Positions 1-8,925 of a stretch of DNA of 64,000 nucleotides are shown here, piece after piece. The stretch is from positions 1 to 64,000 of the forward strand of contig CAZYMU010000001.1 of NCBI GenBank assembly GCA_964648465.1, read 5' to 3'. The position numbers and the translations under genes were made by a program. The stretch comes from Aminicenans sp964648465. GTDB lineage: Bacteria > Acidobacteriota > Aminicenantia > Aminicenantales > Aminicenantaceae. The first letter of the stretch is position 1; each line of letters opens with the position of its first letter. The notes under the pieces were generated by a model. It had not been told where the DNA came from, did no database searches, and saw nothing but the letters and a program-made list of their open reading frames with translations.

Positions 1-2
1 AG

Positions 3-203
3 CTGGTCCGTTTCGCCAGAAAGATGCGCAGGCATATAGCCGGTATACTTAACTATTTCTACTTCCCCATCTCCACTGCCAAGGTCGAGGGAATTAATAA
101 CCGCATCAAAGTTATCAAACGCATGGCCTATGGTTACCGTGACCTGGATTACTTTATGCTGAAAATATACAACCTGCATACTAAAAAGTACGGATTACCG
201 TGA
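3..203 (+). CDS. ISL3-type transposase, C-terminal fragment cut by window edge
   Basis: The frame is open from the first bases and ends in TGA at 201-203, giving 66 residues. It contains KVEGINNRIKVIKR followed by AYGYRD, the pattern seen around the last catalytic Glu and C-terminus of the ISL3-family DDE transposase domain (established family pattern, recognised by eye). The N-terminal part lies outside the window, so I cannot say whether the element is intact. The following 225 bp up to the next gene hold no gene I can see; a terminal inverted repeat could lie there but I could not pair one without the left end. Confidence 0.75.
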   Translation: MVRFARKMRRHIAGILNYFYFPISTAKVEGINNRIKVIKRMAYGYRDLDYFMLKIYNLHTKKYGLP

Positions 204-428
204 TGAACCATAAAATAAGCATTCTAAGGCCAAAAATCCAATAATTTTACGGATTAATTCCTATATAATCAATAAGTTAGCATGGCCAGCCCCCTATATT
301 TCCATATTTGCGCTTAAACCACCAATTTTGCTCTTAAAAATTTACTTGTAAGAAACTTCATTCTGTTTTATGTTAAATATCCAGATGTGAACATAATGAT
401 TCATTTTATACTATAGTAGGTAAAGATA

Positions 429-761
429 ATGTCATTTAAAGCAGTCTTCATTGCTCATGCTCCTGATGCAGAGTCAGATACACACAGGTGTTTGATTGAA
501 ACTCCCAAATACAAACTCTTCGTAAGGATTGTCAGGGACCAAAAGGGGGCCGTTGAAGTGTGTAAAAATCTAGTCAGAGATGAAGGGATTCACTCAATCC
601 TTCTCTGTCCAGGATTTAAACACAAAGATATTGCAGAAATAGCAGAAGCGGTAGGGGAGAACGTCGGTGTTTGCGTAGCTAGAGGAGATGGCCCTAGCAG
701 TAACGCCTCAATGAAGGTCATGAAAGCGGAGGGTTGGTTTTCAGAAGAAGGGGAAGAATAA
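429..761 (+). CDS. DUF6506 family protein
   Basis: A 110-residue soluble protein with no signal peptide. The order of motifs (KAVFIAHAPDAE near the N-terminus, a THRCLIETP segment, then LLCPGFKHKDIAEIAEAVG and a V-C-V-A-R turn) matches what I know of the DUF6506 family, whose members have no established reaction. It stands 25 bp before a class III aminotransferase on the same strand, followed by a DapB-like dehydrogenase, so it may assist an amino-acid or amine pathway; that is inference from position only. The start at 429 follows AGTAGGTAAAGATA, a weak ribosome-binding site. Confidence 0.7.
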   Translation: MSFKAVFIAHAPDAESDTHRCLIETPKYKLFVRIVRDQKGAVEVCKNLVRDEGIHSILLCPGFKHKDIAEIAEAVGENVGVCVARGDGPSSNASMKVMKAEGWFSEEGEE

Positions 762-786
762 AACTCCCATTAGAAAGGAATTAGGT

Positions 787-2175
787 ATGGATAAAAAAAG
801 TTTGCTAGAAAAACTGATTAAGAATTACCGCCAGACGCATAAAAAATCCGAAGAATTCTTCCAAAAAGCGGTTCAATATGAGATTAGGGGAGGCAGTCAC
901 AACCTGCGGCTGTTTGCCCCATTTCCTTTTTATGATATATGCAGTTCTGGCTCCAGGGTAACAGATATTGATGGAAACACCTATGTCGATTTCTGGCAGG
1001 GTCACTTTGCTAATGTGTTAGGACACAACCCGCCAGTTGTCATTAACGCTTTGCTGGACTGTTTCCAAAAAGGGCAGGGATTGCAAACGGGCTTTCCAGG
1101 AACTCTTCAGAAGGAACTGGCTGAGTTAATCCTAACTAAGCTGAATACAGATAAGATACGATTCACCACAAGCGGAACCTTGGCATCGATGTATGCCGTC
1201 ATGCTTTCAAAAGCTTACACCCAGAGAGATCTTGTGTTTAAAATAGGAGGGGGATGGCATGGATCCCAGCCTTTCGCATTGAAAGGAATATCTATATATG
1301 ACATGGGGCTGAACCATGTAGAGTCTGCAGGCCTTCCCATGGGAATCGATTCAACCATCATTATGACTAAGTTTAATGACATTGCTGACTTGGAGGAGAA
1401 ATTCAATAAATTCGGAGAACAAGCCTCCTGTCTGATAGTTGAGCCTTTCATCGGAGCTGGAGGTTTAATTTTTGGGCTGCCTGAGTACCTTTCAAAGGTG
1501 AGAGAATTATGTGACAGATACGGTGTTGTTCTTATATTCGACGAAATTATTTCTGGATTTCGCTTCCATGCCGGGGCTCTACATGCTCTCTACGACATAA
1601 AGCCAGATCTGACTTTGCTTGGTAAAGTGATTGGAGGAGGAATGCCTCTAAGTGCGGTGGCTGGAAAAGAAGAATTGATGGCATTGTGTAGTCCGGATGC
1701 AGAAGAGAGCAGGAGAGTCAAATTTGAAGGAGGAACTTTTTCTGCTCATCCTTCTTCGATGCTGGCTGGAATAACCTTTATAAAATATCTCTCCGAACAT
1801 GAGGATGAAATATATCCCAGGATTGGACAGCTTGGCGAAAAAGTAAGGAAAGGCATTGAAGATATATTTAACTCCTGCGGATTTAATGTCCGATGCTCAG
1901 GAAATGGAGGCTCAATTGCAAAAAACAGCTCGCTAGTAGGCGTGCATTTTCTCAATCAAGACATTGACGCTGTTTATTCTCCAGAGATTGCGTTGAATCC
2001 AGAAGAATCTGATATTGAGATGCGAGTAAAGATATTCAAGCTGGCCATGCTCGAGGAAGGCTTCCATGTTATAGATGGCTATGGAGCTATTTCTTTGGCC
2101 CATAGTGATGAGGAAATTCAGGAATCTCTCGACGCAGTGGAAAGAATCGCTAAGAAATGGCAGAAATTCAGATAA
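787..2175 (+). CDS. Class III PLP aminotransferase, glutamate-1-semialdehyde aminomutase-like
   Basis: A 462-residue fold-type I PLP enzyme. SGTLASMYAVMLSKA (about 127-142) is the cofactor-phosphate region. FDEIISGFRF (about 250) supplies the conserved Asp that pairs with the pyridine nitrogen, and GKVIGGGMP (about 278) holds the Schiff-base Lys. These are typical of class III aminotransferases, and the overall layout is closest to glutamate-1-semialdehyde 2,1-aminomutase. A true hemL role is doubtful because the neighbours are DUF6506 and a 2,4-diaminopentanoate-dehydrogenase-like enzyme rather than haem genes; a catabolic aminotransferase or aminomutase is more likely. The start follows AGGAATTAGGT. 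Cytoplasmic. Confidence 0.8.
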   Translation: MDKKSLLEKLIKNYRQTHKKSEEFFQKAVQYEIRGGSHNLRLFAPFPFYDICSSGSRVTDIDGNTYVDFWQGHFANVLGHNPPVVINALLDCFQKGQGLQTGFPGTLQKELAELILTKLNTDKIRFTTSGTLASMYAVMLSKAYTQRDLVFKIGGGWHGSQPFALKGISIYDMGLNHVESAGLPMGIDSTIIMTKFNDIADLEEKFNKFGEQASCLIVEPFIGAGGLIFGLPEYLSKVRELCDRYGVVLIFDEIISGFRFHAGALHALYDIKPDLTLLGKVIGGGMPLSAVAGKEELMALCSPDAEESRRVKFEGGTFSAHPSSMLAGITFIKYLSEHEDEIYPRIGQLGEKVRKGIEDIFNSCGFNVRCSGNGGSIAKNSSLVGVHFLNQDIDAVYSPEIALNPEESDIEMRVKIFKLAMLEEGFHVIDGYGAISLAHSDEEIQESLDAVERIAKKWQKFR

Positions 2176-2308
2176 GCATTTTTCAGGGCTGTCAATATAT
2201 TAAAATATGAAGTGCATTTCCTCAATAGATTTTTATTGCAATAATTTTCTACTTGGATATATTTACACTTTAATCATTCATAATGGCTGAAAAAAGGAGA
2301 TAGAAATA

Positions 2309-3313
2309 ATGGCAAAAATAAAAGTTGTAATCTATGGCTGCGGGGTGATGGGACGTAAGGTTGTCGAAGCCTTGTTGGATAAGACGAGCATTGAGGTTGT
2401 CGGTGCTGTTGATATTGATCCTGAAATTGCGGGTAAGGATTTGGGAGAGATTCTTGACCACCCCATTCGGATCGGAGTGACAATTGAGGAAGATGCAGAC
2501 ACCCTTTTCTCTAGAGTTAACTCAGATGCCGTAATCCTGACTACCACTTCCCATCTCAAAAGCATTGAACCTCAAATAGTCCAATGTATAAATGCCGGGT
2601 TAAATGTTGTGTCAACCTGCGAAGAACTTTCCTATCCATGGAAGCGAAGTCCTGATCTGGCTGATAAAATCGATAAAATGGCCAAGGAAGCTGGGGTTAC
2701 TATTGTGGGAACTGGCATCAATCCTGGTTATTTAATGGATTTTTTACCACTTACATTAACATCTCCCTGTCTAAGAGTGGATTCGGTTAGAGTTACACGA
2801 ATGATGAACTCAGGTCGGCGCCGGATTCCGTTTCAGAAAAAGATAGGTACAGGAATGATGCCTGTTGAATTCCGACAAAAAATCAATGATAAGGTTATCA
2901 CTGGTCATGTAGGGTTGTTGGAATCGATCAATATGATTGCTGCTGGGCTTAGTTGGGAGCTGGATAAAACTGTCGAGCTGCCGTCTGAAGCAGTCATAAC
3001 GGAAAAACCGATTGAGACGGGATTAGGACTGGTAGAACCTGGAAATGTTATTGGTCTGAAAAGCATCGCCTACGGGGAAATGGGGGGCGAGAAAGTCATT
3101 ACTCTCGAATTCTTTGCTTTTGTCGGCGTGGAAGAGGAGTATGATGAAGTGATTATCGAAGGTCTTCCCAGGATTCACGAACGGGTAATCGGTGGAGTCC
3201 ACGGAGATGTGGGAACAGTGGCAATGACAATAAACACAGTTCTCAGAGCTGTCCAAGCTGCACCCGGAATCAAACTCATGAAAGACCTGCCTGCCGCTTC
3301 ATGTGTTTCTTAG
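2309..3313 (+). CDS. DapB-like NAD(P)-dependent dehydrogenase (2,4-diaminopentanoate dehydrogenase-like)
   Basis: 334 residues. The N-terminus VVIYGCGVMGRKVVEALL is a Rossmann dinucleotide-binding turn, followed by VVGAVDIDPEIAGKDLGE, the typical start of the dihydrodipicolinate reductase N-domain. The middle (GTGINPGYLMDFLPL) and the long C-domain resemble 2,4-diaminopentanoate dehydrogenase (Ord) and related DapB-fold oxidoreductases, not classical DapB, which is about 270 residues and carries a different substrate loop. It lies 133 bp after the aminotransferase and has an AAAAGGAGA site before the ATG. The natural substrate is unknown; the ornithine-pathway thiolase genes ortA/ortB are not in the window. 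Confidence 0.75.
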   Translation: MAKIKVVIYGCGVMGRKVVEALLDKTSIEVVGAVDIDPEIAGKDLGEILDHPIRIGVTIEEDADTLFSRVNSDAVILTTTSHLKSIEPQIVQCINAGLNVVSTCEELSYPWKRSPDLADKIDKMAKEAGVTIVGTGINPGYLMDFLPLTLTSPCLRVDSVRVTRMMNSGRRRIPFQKKIGTGMMPVEFRQKINDKVITGHVGLLESINMIAAGLSWELDKTVELPSEAVITEKPIETGLGLVEPGNVIGLKSIAYGEMGGEKVITLEFFAFVGVEEEYDEVIIEGLPRIHERVIGGVHGDVGTVAMTINTVLRAVQAAPGIKLMKDLPAASCVS

Positions 3314-3424
3314 CACAGAGGTCATTGTGTTTGTAGGCTGAAGCGGTTTCAAATCGTGTTTCGAGATTTTTGATGCAAAAAAGTACTGGCGGAATCACTG
3401 CGGCTGACCCTTCAGTCAGTGAAT

Positions 3425-4930
3425 TTATTGCTTCTTGCTTCGTCTGATAACAAGACCTCCACCTCCTAAGAGAAGCATGATCAGTGCTTGCACTAAGGTT
3501 TTCCACTGGATCTGGGGGGCGAGAAAAAGTGATTCAATGAGGAAATAGCCTCCTGCTCCTACCAGAACAAGATAGACGACAAGCATAACAATCTGGGCCC
3601 GGAGGTTCGTTTCAGGCGTATCCTGGGAGAAGAACCGGTTGTAAAGAAGCATGCCGATCAGGCAAACGATCCCCAAAATCGCAAATATCATCCAGAAATA
3701 TCTTGTCTGGCTCAGGACTTGGGGTGAAAGTACTGCTCCGGCTGCCAGAGCGTCAGGATTAGGGGCCACTGGCTTGAGGATTTTTTCATACATGATTGCC
3801 CCGAAATTGCTGCCGAAAAGGCTGCCTATAACTCCGTAAAGGAAAGCATAGCCCATATAAACCGCCACTTTATCCTTAGATGCCACTAGGCCGACATAAC
3901 TGTAATACTTAGGATGGGCTGTCATCTCACCTATGGAAAACACAGCTATTCCAAGGATGAACATCCAGGCGCCATGGGAAAATGCCAGGATGACAAAACC
4001 AGTGGATCCGATAATGATACCAGCCGCCATTACTGGCAGTGGTTTCATGTTTTTACAGATCCGACTGACGATTAGAACCAGCAGAATTATAGTCCCGGCA
4101 TTGATGATGGTAACGAATTCCGCATCGAATTCAAATATTTTAAGCAGAGGGATCTTTGACATGAATTCTGTTACCGGAGTTCGGTTGATAAAATCGCGCA
4201 AGTACCAGAGGATAGAGCCGAACATCTGGAAATACAATATCCAGAAACAGGAATAAACCAAGATCATTAGCATGAAGCGTGAATCACTGAGCACCAGGAG
4301 TGCCTCTCTGGTCACCTGGCGTGCAGACTTTTTGCTCTTGGGTTTATCCGGGTCTTTATAAAGAAAAGCTGCCGGAAACAGCATGAGGAAACACCAGACA
4401 GCGGAAGAGAAAAAGACGTATTTCCAGTTAAATCCTTTGATCCAGCTGACAAAGAAAGGTGCTAAGAATGCACCAAGGTTAATGCTCCAGTAATAGACTC
4501 CGAATCCGAATCCACTGTTTTCCTTAGTTGTCGTTCTGGCAACTGTACCGGTGATGATGGGCTTGAATAGGCCACTGCCTGTGGCCATAACCAGCAGAAA
4601 GAGAAAGATCAGACCGTATGAGGTGAAGTTTCCGGTAGCAAAATAACCTATGGACAGCAGGGAGAACGCAACCATCAGCATCTTGCGATACCCAAGTCTC
4701 TCTGCCAGGGCGCCGCCGACAATTGGCATGATATAGGTCAGGGCATAAACAAAACCCTGGAGAAATCCGACCGATTCCTCAGTGAATTTTAACTCTTTAA
4801 CCAGATAAATAGCCAGGACGGAGTTCATCCCGTAATATGCTCCCCGTTCGAAAAGCTCCATCAGGTTTGCCATCCAGAATGTAGGGGGAAAAGATCTTAT
4901 AGCACTGCCTTTCTTTTTATCTTTGCTCAT
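3425..4930 (-). CDS. Proton-dependent oligopeptide transporter (POT/PTR family, MFS)
   Basis: An inner-membrane MFS carrier of 501 residues with about 12-14 hydrophobic segments. Near the N-terminus, ELFERGAYYGM is the ExxER-x-x-YYG signature of the POT family, whose Glu and Arg take part in proton-coupled di/tripeptide uptake. I start it at 4930 because GGAGG sits 8 bases upstream of that ATG; the frame is open to 4999 but without a ribosome-binding site. It lies 71 bp downstream of the M28-like lipoprotein on the same strand, fitting a peptide-scavenging pair, and it is convergent with the dehydrogenase at 2309-3313. Confidence 0.85.
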   Translation of the reverse strand: MSKDKKKGSAIRSFPPTFWMANLMELFERGAYYGMNSVLAIYLVKELKFTEESVGFLQGFVYALTYIMPIVGGALAERLGYRKMLMVAFSLLSIGYFATGNFTSYGLIFLFLLVMATGSGLFKPIITGTVARTTTKENSGFGFGVYYWSINLGAFLAPFFVSWIKGFNWKYVFFSSAVWCFLMLFPAAFLYKDPDKPKSKKSARQVTREALLVLSDSRFMLMILVYSCFWILYFQMFGSILWYLRDFINRTPVTEFMSKIPLLKIFEFDAEFVTIINAGTIILLVLIVSRICKNMKPLPVMAAGIIIGSTGFVILAFSHGAWMFILGIAVFSIGEMTAHPKYYSYVGLVASKDKVAVYMGYAFLYGVIGSLFGSNFGAIMYEKILKPVAPNPDALAAGAVLSPQVLSQTRYFWMIFAILGIVCLIGMLLYNRFFSQDTPETNLRAQIVMLVVYLVLVGAGGYFLIESLFLAPQIQWKTLVQALIMLLLGGGGLVIRRSKKQ

Positions 4931-5001
4931 GCTGAAATTCCTCCATCCGAATTGACTGATTCTCTGCGCCAAATTACCACGGCAGCTGCGACAATGCAAC
5001 T

Positions 5002-6546
5002 TTAATGTTTTTGTTTATTTCCCCTTTTTTGATCGAAGAAATTCTGGCTTGTGTTGGCTATGTTGAGGACAGCCTGGTACAGAATTTTTGCCAGGTCTTC
5101 CATGATGCCGGGAGTTATTGTTTTGATTGTATCCTTTGTCGTGCGAGGGTAAGTGGGGGTGCCGTATGCACTGAAGGATATGCTGGGTATGTGCTTGTTT
5201 ATGAATAGTGTTGCATCAAGCTGTGGTATACCGAGGTTCGAATAGGGAAGAGGCTCTATAGGCCGTCTTACGGATTTGTTATTTGCCTTGAGGATAAATT
5301 CCCAGAGTGACGGATAATTCAATGCTGCAAGAGCTTGAAGTTTATTGCCGCATCCTACCATATCCAGGTTGAGGAAAACCACGGTCTTTTTCTTGGGAAA
5401 GGTCGGTTTGTCAAGATAGGTCTGTGTGCCTTTGAATCCCTGTTCTGACGATCCGAGACCGATAAACAATACTGAACGTTTAGGTTTTATAGGGCTTTTT
5501 GCCAGAGCTTCTGCCACTTCCATCATTACCGCTACACCAGAGGCATTACTGTTGGCTCCTGGCATAGTTTCGTAGCAGAAGCCAACATTGTCAAGGTGAG
5601 CGCCAAGTATAATAACCTCGTTTTTGAGCAGGGGATCTGTTCCTTCGATCTGGCCGATCACATTGTATCCGGTAGCTTTGGAAAAATGTCTGGTAAAATT
5701 TTCTATGGTAAAAACCTTGCGGGTTCTGAAAGATTGGGGTTTTAGTGTTTTTTTAATTTTTTCTTTGGTGTCTTTGTGCTTTTTTCCAGTTCTTGCAAAG
5801 ATGTCTTTAACAATAGTATCTCCTACCTGGGCAACCATGAAATTTTCGATATAATCGATGTTTGGATTAACCCTCAATTCATTACAGAGCATGCCTTTAG
5901 CACCATGTGCTACTGCCATTTTGATCTTGTAGCGAAAAGAAGAATATACCTGCCATTCTTTATAGACCTCCGGATTCTCTTCAGGATCGACTGGCACACC
6001 AGGTTCGACCAGCACGATTTTCCTCTTGACATTCACAGTGGCATAGTCGTCATAGTTCATTTCAGGTGCGGTGATTCCGTATCCAACATAAACGACCTCT
6101 GCAGTTAAGTGGCCATTTGCGGATTGGGAACCTGGGTAATATTCTTTCTCATAGATGTATTTCCTTTTCTTTGAACGTCCTTTTGACTTGTAGTTATAGG
6201 AAAGTTCTCCACCCACAAACACGATAGTATAAGGATTAGGATATGATTGAAGATATGAGTTGTTGTGTGCAGCAGGTGAAATTCCCCATTTTTTAAAGTG
6301 AGATGCTAGCCACTTGGCACAAGTTTTATATTCTGGTAAGCCTGTAAGACGTCCTGCATAATTATCGGAGGAGAGTTTTTTTATATACCCTAGTAAAGTT
6401 TCATCTTTAATCGAGTCTGTAACTTGGTTAATCTGGGCCTTTTGTTGTTCGGATATTTTGGTCTCTTTATTTAATATTACTGTGCAAGAAGAAGCCAGGA
6501 GAAGAAATGTAACAGAGAGAAAAAGCATGATATTTTGACTTCGCAT
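5002..6546 (-). CDS. M28-family peptidase homologue, lipoprotein with incomplete active site
   Basis: 514 residues. A lipoprotein signal peptide ends LLASSC (Cys21). A protease-associated-like region lies around 140-270 and the M28 fold from about 290. In the M28 core, His317/Asp319 (GAHLD), Glu368 and Asp395 (NLDMVG) are present. Three usual positions are changed: the bridging Asp of GANDNASG is Ser333, the catalytic Glu of the EE pair is Ser367, and the His before the DT pair is Arg468. By family knowledge this should destroy two-zinc aminopeptidase activity, so binding or a different chemistry is possible. Upstream of the POT gene; AGGA precedes the ATG. Confidence 0.8.
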   Translation of the reverse strand: MRSQNIMLFLSVTFLLLASSCTVILNKETKISEQQKAQINQVTDSIKDETLLGYIKKLSSDNYAGRLTGLPEYKTCAKWLASHFKKWGISPAAHNNSYLQSYPNPYTIVFVGGELSYNYKSKGRSKKRKYIYEKEYYPGSQSANGHLTAEVVYVGYGITAPEMNYDDYATVNVKRKIVLVEPGVPVDPEENPEVYKEWQVYSSFRYKIKMAVAHGAKGMLCNELRVNPNIDYIENFMVAQVGDTIVKDIFARTGKKHKDTKEKIKKTLKPQSFRTRKVFTIENFTRHFSKATGYNVIGQIEGTDPLLKNEVIILGAHLDNVGFCYETMPGANSNASGVAVMMEVAEALAKSPIKPKRSVLFIGLGSSEQGFKGTQTYLDKPTFPKKKTVVFLNLDMVGCGNKLQALAALNYPSLWEFILKANNKSVRRPIEPLPYSNLGIPQLDATLFINKHIPSISFSAYGTPTYPRTTKDTIKTITPGIMEDLAKILYQAVLNIANTSQNFFDQKRGNKQKH

Positions 6547-6644
6547 GGCAATATCCTGATTTTAATTGAAACATTTATTTTAGCGGTTTAAAGAAGGTCC
6601 GTAAAGCAATAAAATTCTGGAATTATAGGGATACATTACTTGAC

Positions 6645-6660
6645 ATGAATTATTCACGAG
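6645..6660. repeat. Copy of the TGAATWATTCA intergenic palindrome
   Basis: ATGAATTATTCACGAG contains the 11-bp palindrome TGAATTATTCA. The same core with flanking TTAACC recurs at 19679, 41031, 44390, 46249, 46491, 53083 and 53641. The 218-bp gap here holds this copy, one GGTACC-type motif (6671-6682) and the inverted repeat at 6701-6751. Confidence 0.55.
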
Positions 6661-6700
6661 TTGAATTATTGGTACCTGGTAACATTTTTGCTTAGAATAG

Positions 6701-6751
6701 CAATTTTGCCCCCAAAAAGCTGGATTTAAGGATTTATTTTTGGCAAAATTG
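6701..6751. terminator. Inverted repeat between dsbD and the M28-like gene, candidate terminator of dsbD
   Basis: CAATTTTGCC-ccc-AAAAA at the left pairs with TTTTTGGCAAAATTG at the right around a loop of about 15 nt. It lies just past the stop of the minus-strand dsbD gene. The arms are AT-rich with a bulge, so it could also be a repeat; there is no clean U-tract of the classical kind. Confidence 0.4.
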
Positions 6752-6764
6752 TAGGTTAATTACT

Positions 6765-8648
6765 TTAATGTGAGTTAGTTAGTATGGCCTGACCCCAATT
6801 TACCAATTTAAATTTATAGTTATTCATCTTGTCCAGGAGTATGTCTTTTTTGACGAACTCGGTTATCCTTAGCTCTTTGGCTTCTTTCCCGTCAGGAAGC
6901 AGAAACACCAGAGTGGGTACTCCAATAATCTGAAACTTTTTTTTAATATTCTTATAGTTTGGGTTACCCCTTGTGGTCATATCCATTTTGAGCATCATAA
7001 AATTCCGTGACATTTCAATGACTTCGGGTTCTGAAAACGTGAATTTATCTAGCTCTTTACATGGAATACACCAATCGGCATGAAAATCAATCAATACAGG
7101 CTTAGATTGTGCCTTTGCTTCATTAAGTTTATCCTCGGAGAAAGCAAACCATTGAATTTCCCTCTCTAGATGGGAGATTCCTGCCTGAAGATCGGATTCG
7201 ACCATCATTTTATGCATATAGGTCTGAATGCCGTTGACGCCAATAATGAGAGCCACCACGAATAAAGCAACTCCAATCAAATTGCGGATTACGAAGAAGA
7301 GTTTTCCCTTAATTTTTGTTGGTTCGATCCAGGCCATATAGACTCCTGCTAGGCACATAGCTAAGGCAAGTGTCATATTATAAAAGAAATCATTGGGAAA
7401 GAGCGGATGTAAGAAATAGATAGCCATACTCAATAAGATAAATCCAAAGATGGATCGGACCCAGACCATCCAGGCTCCGGAACGGGGCAAGCGATCAATA
7501 CTCCCTGAAAAGATGGCCAGGAAAAGAAAGGGAATCCCCAATCCCAAAGCAAGGGCGAAAAACATCCAGAAGCCCAGGAATACATTGCCTTTTTCACCGA
7601 CATAAGTCAAAAGCCCTATGACAAAGGGGCCAATGCATGGAGCTGCCACAAAGCCCACAGTCAGTCCCATTAAAAAGGTGCCAAAAAATCCAGACTTTCT
7701 GCCTCCAGCCAAATTGGTCAGGAAAGAGGGGAGGCGAAATTCATACAGATTGAACATACTTAATGCTAAGGCCACAAGGATGACGGCAATCCCAATCAAG
7801 ACAAAGGGATTTTGAAGGGCCGCGCCAAAGAGGCCGCCTGTCAGGGCGGCTATGACTCCCAGTGTTGAATATGTTATCGACATGCCTAGAATGTAGAGCA
7901 AGGCATGCGTTATAGTGCCGCCTTTTTTGCTGTGTGTCTGGCCTCCAAAATAGCCGATGGTTATGGGTATGAGGGGATAAACGCAAGGCGTAAGGTTCAA
8001 GGCTAGACCTCCCAGAAAAATAAGAACGAAGGTTAAGAATAATCCATGCCTTCCTATGGTGCTGGCAAAGTATCCTTCTTTAATGTTCTGGTCCTCCTCG
8101 CTTTTTATAGAGGTAGAATGTGAAGAGAAGATCTCCTGGTTGATTAGCATGACTGATTCGTCCTCCTCGGCTACAGGAAATGTCTGGCTGAAATGCAGGA
8201 CATCGGGAGGGAAACAGGTGTTATTATTGCAGGCTTGATATTCGATGATGCCGGAAATTTCTAACTCAGAAGCTTGAAAGGACCGTCCTAGAGTCACTGT
8301 ACTGAAAACATAGAATTTCCCTTCATATACAGCTAGCGGTGTTTCTGAAAGTCCTAGGACTTTTAGAGTTGCTAGTGGAAAACTAGGTGTCCCAAAGGCT
8401 AGGTTATCATTGTCATTAAAAGTAACAATAGTTGGTAATAAAAATTCTTGGCTCGGCTGTTCCGAATTGATATGGAAAAGGTCTTTAATGCGAAGCTCCA
8501 GAGTAATGGGAAAACTTTGTCCCGCTTTGAACTTACTTATGGAACTGACAACTTTTACTGCAATTACTTCATCCACTTCTTGAGAAAAGAATAGGGCAAA
8601 GGAAACAAAAAAAAGCACTGAGAAAACTATAATTCTCTTCATTGTCAT
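6765..8648 (-). CDS. dsbD: Thiol:disulfide interchange protein DsbD
   Basis: An inner-membrane protein that carries electrons from cytoplasmic thioredoxin to periplasmic thiols. 627 residues in three parts: signal peptide plus N-terminal immunoglobulin-like domain with the Cys pair in YQACNNNTCFPP; eight or so membrane segments (about 205-475) with Cys in TPCVYPLIP and AAPCIGPF; and a C-terminal thioredoxin domain with CIPC at 527-530 and the cis-Pro turn GVPT. All six redox cysteines of DsbD are therefore present. The last residues after NNYKFKLVNW look like an extra tail. GAGG lies about 9 bases before the ATG. It appears to be monocistronic. Confidence 0.93.
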   Translation of the reverse strand: MTMKRIIVFSVLFFVSFALFFSQEVDEVIAVKVVSSISKFKAGQSFPITLELRIKDLFHINSEQPSQEFLLPTIVTFNDNDNLAFGTPSFPLATLKVLGLSETPLAVYEGKFYVFSTVTLGRSFQASELEISGIIEYQACNNNTCFPPDVLHFSQTFPVAEEDESVMLINQEIFSSHSTSIKSEEDQNIKEGYFASTIGRHGLFLTFVLIFLGGLALNLTPCVYPLIPITIGYFGGQTHSKKGGTITHALLYILGMSITYSTLGVIAALTGGLFGAALQNPFVLIGIAVILVALALSMFNLYEFRLPSFLTNLAGGRKSGFFGTFLMGLTVGFVAAPCIGPFVIGLLTYVGEKGNVFLGFWMFFALALGLGIPFLFLAIFSGSIDRLPRSGAWMVWVRSIFGFILLSMAIYFLHPLFPNDFFYNMTLALAMCLAGVYMAWIEPTKIKGKLFFVIRNLIGVALFVVALIIGVNGIQTYMHKMMVESDLQAGISHLEREIQWFAFSEDKLNEAKAQSKPVLIDFHADWCIPCKELDKFTFSEPEVIEMSRNFMMLKMDMTTRGNPNYKNIKKKFQIIGVPTLVFLLPDGKEAKELRITEFVKKDILLDKMNNYKFKLVNWGQAILTNSH

Positions 8649-8925
8649 ATTTTTAGCCTCGGATCTTATTATAAGAATTCCATATTATATCATTCGTTAG
8701 CTTGATAAAACAACGAGTCAATCTAGCATAGCTGCAAGGAAGCGTCAAAACTTCTGTTCGGCTAGGAAATATCTTAATTTATGTAGTGTTTGATCTCATT
8801 TGATTGTTATACCGCTATTTTTAACATGACTTGATGGTTCTTTTTGCATATAATAAATAAATTTGAGGGCATGTTTGTGCTCCACTAAGATTTTTAACGC
8901 CATTCCCTCTTAGTTATTTACTTTG

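Noticed and set aside
787..2175. Calling the class III aminotransferase hemL
   Set aside because: Motifs fit, but there is no haem gene nearby and the neighbours suggest a catabolic role, so no gene symbol is given.
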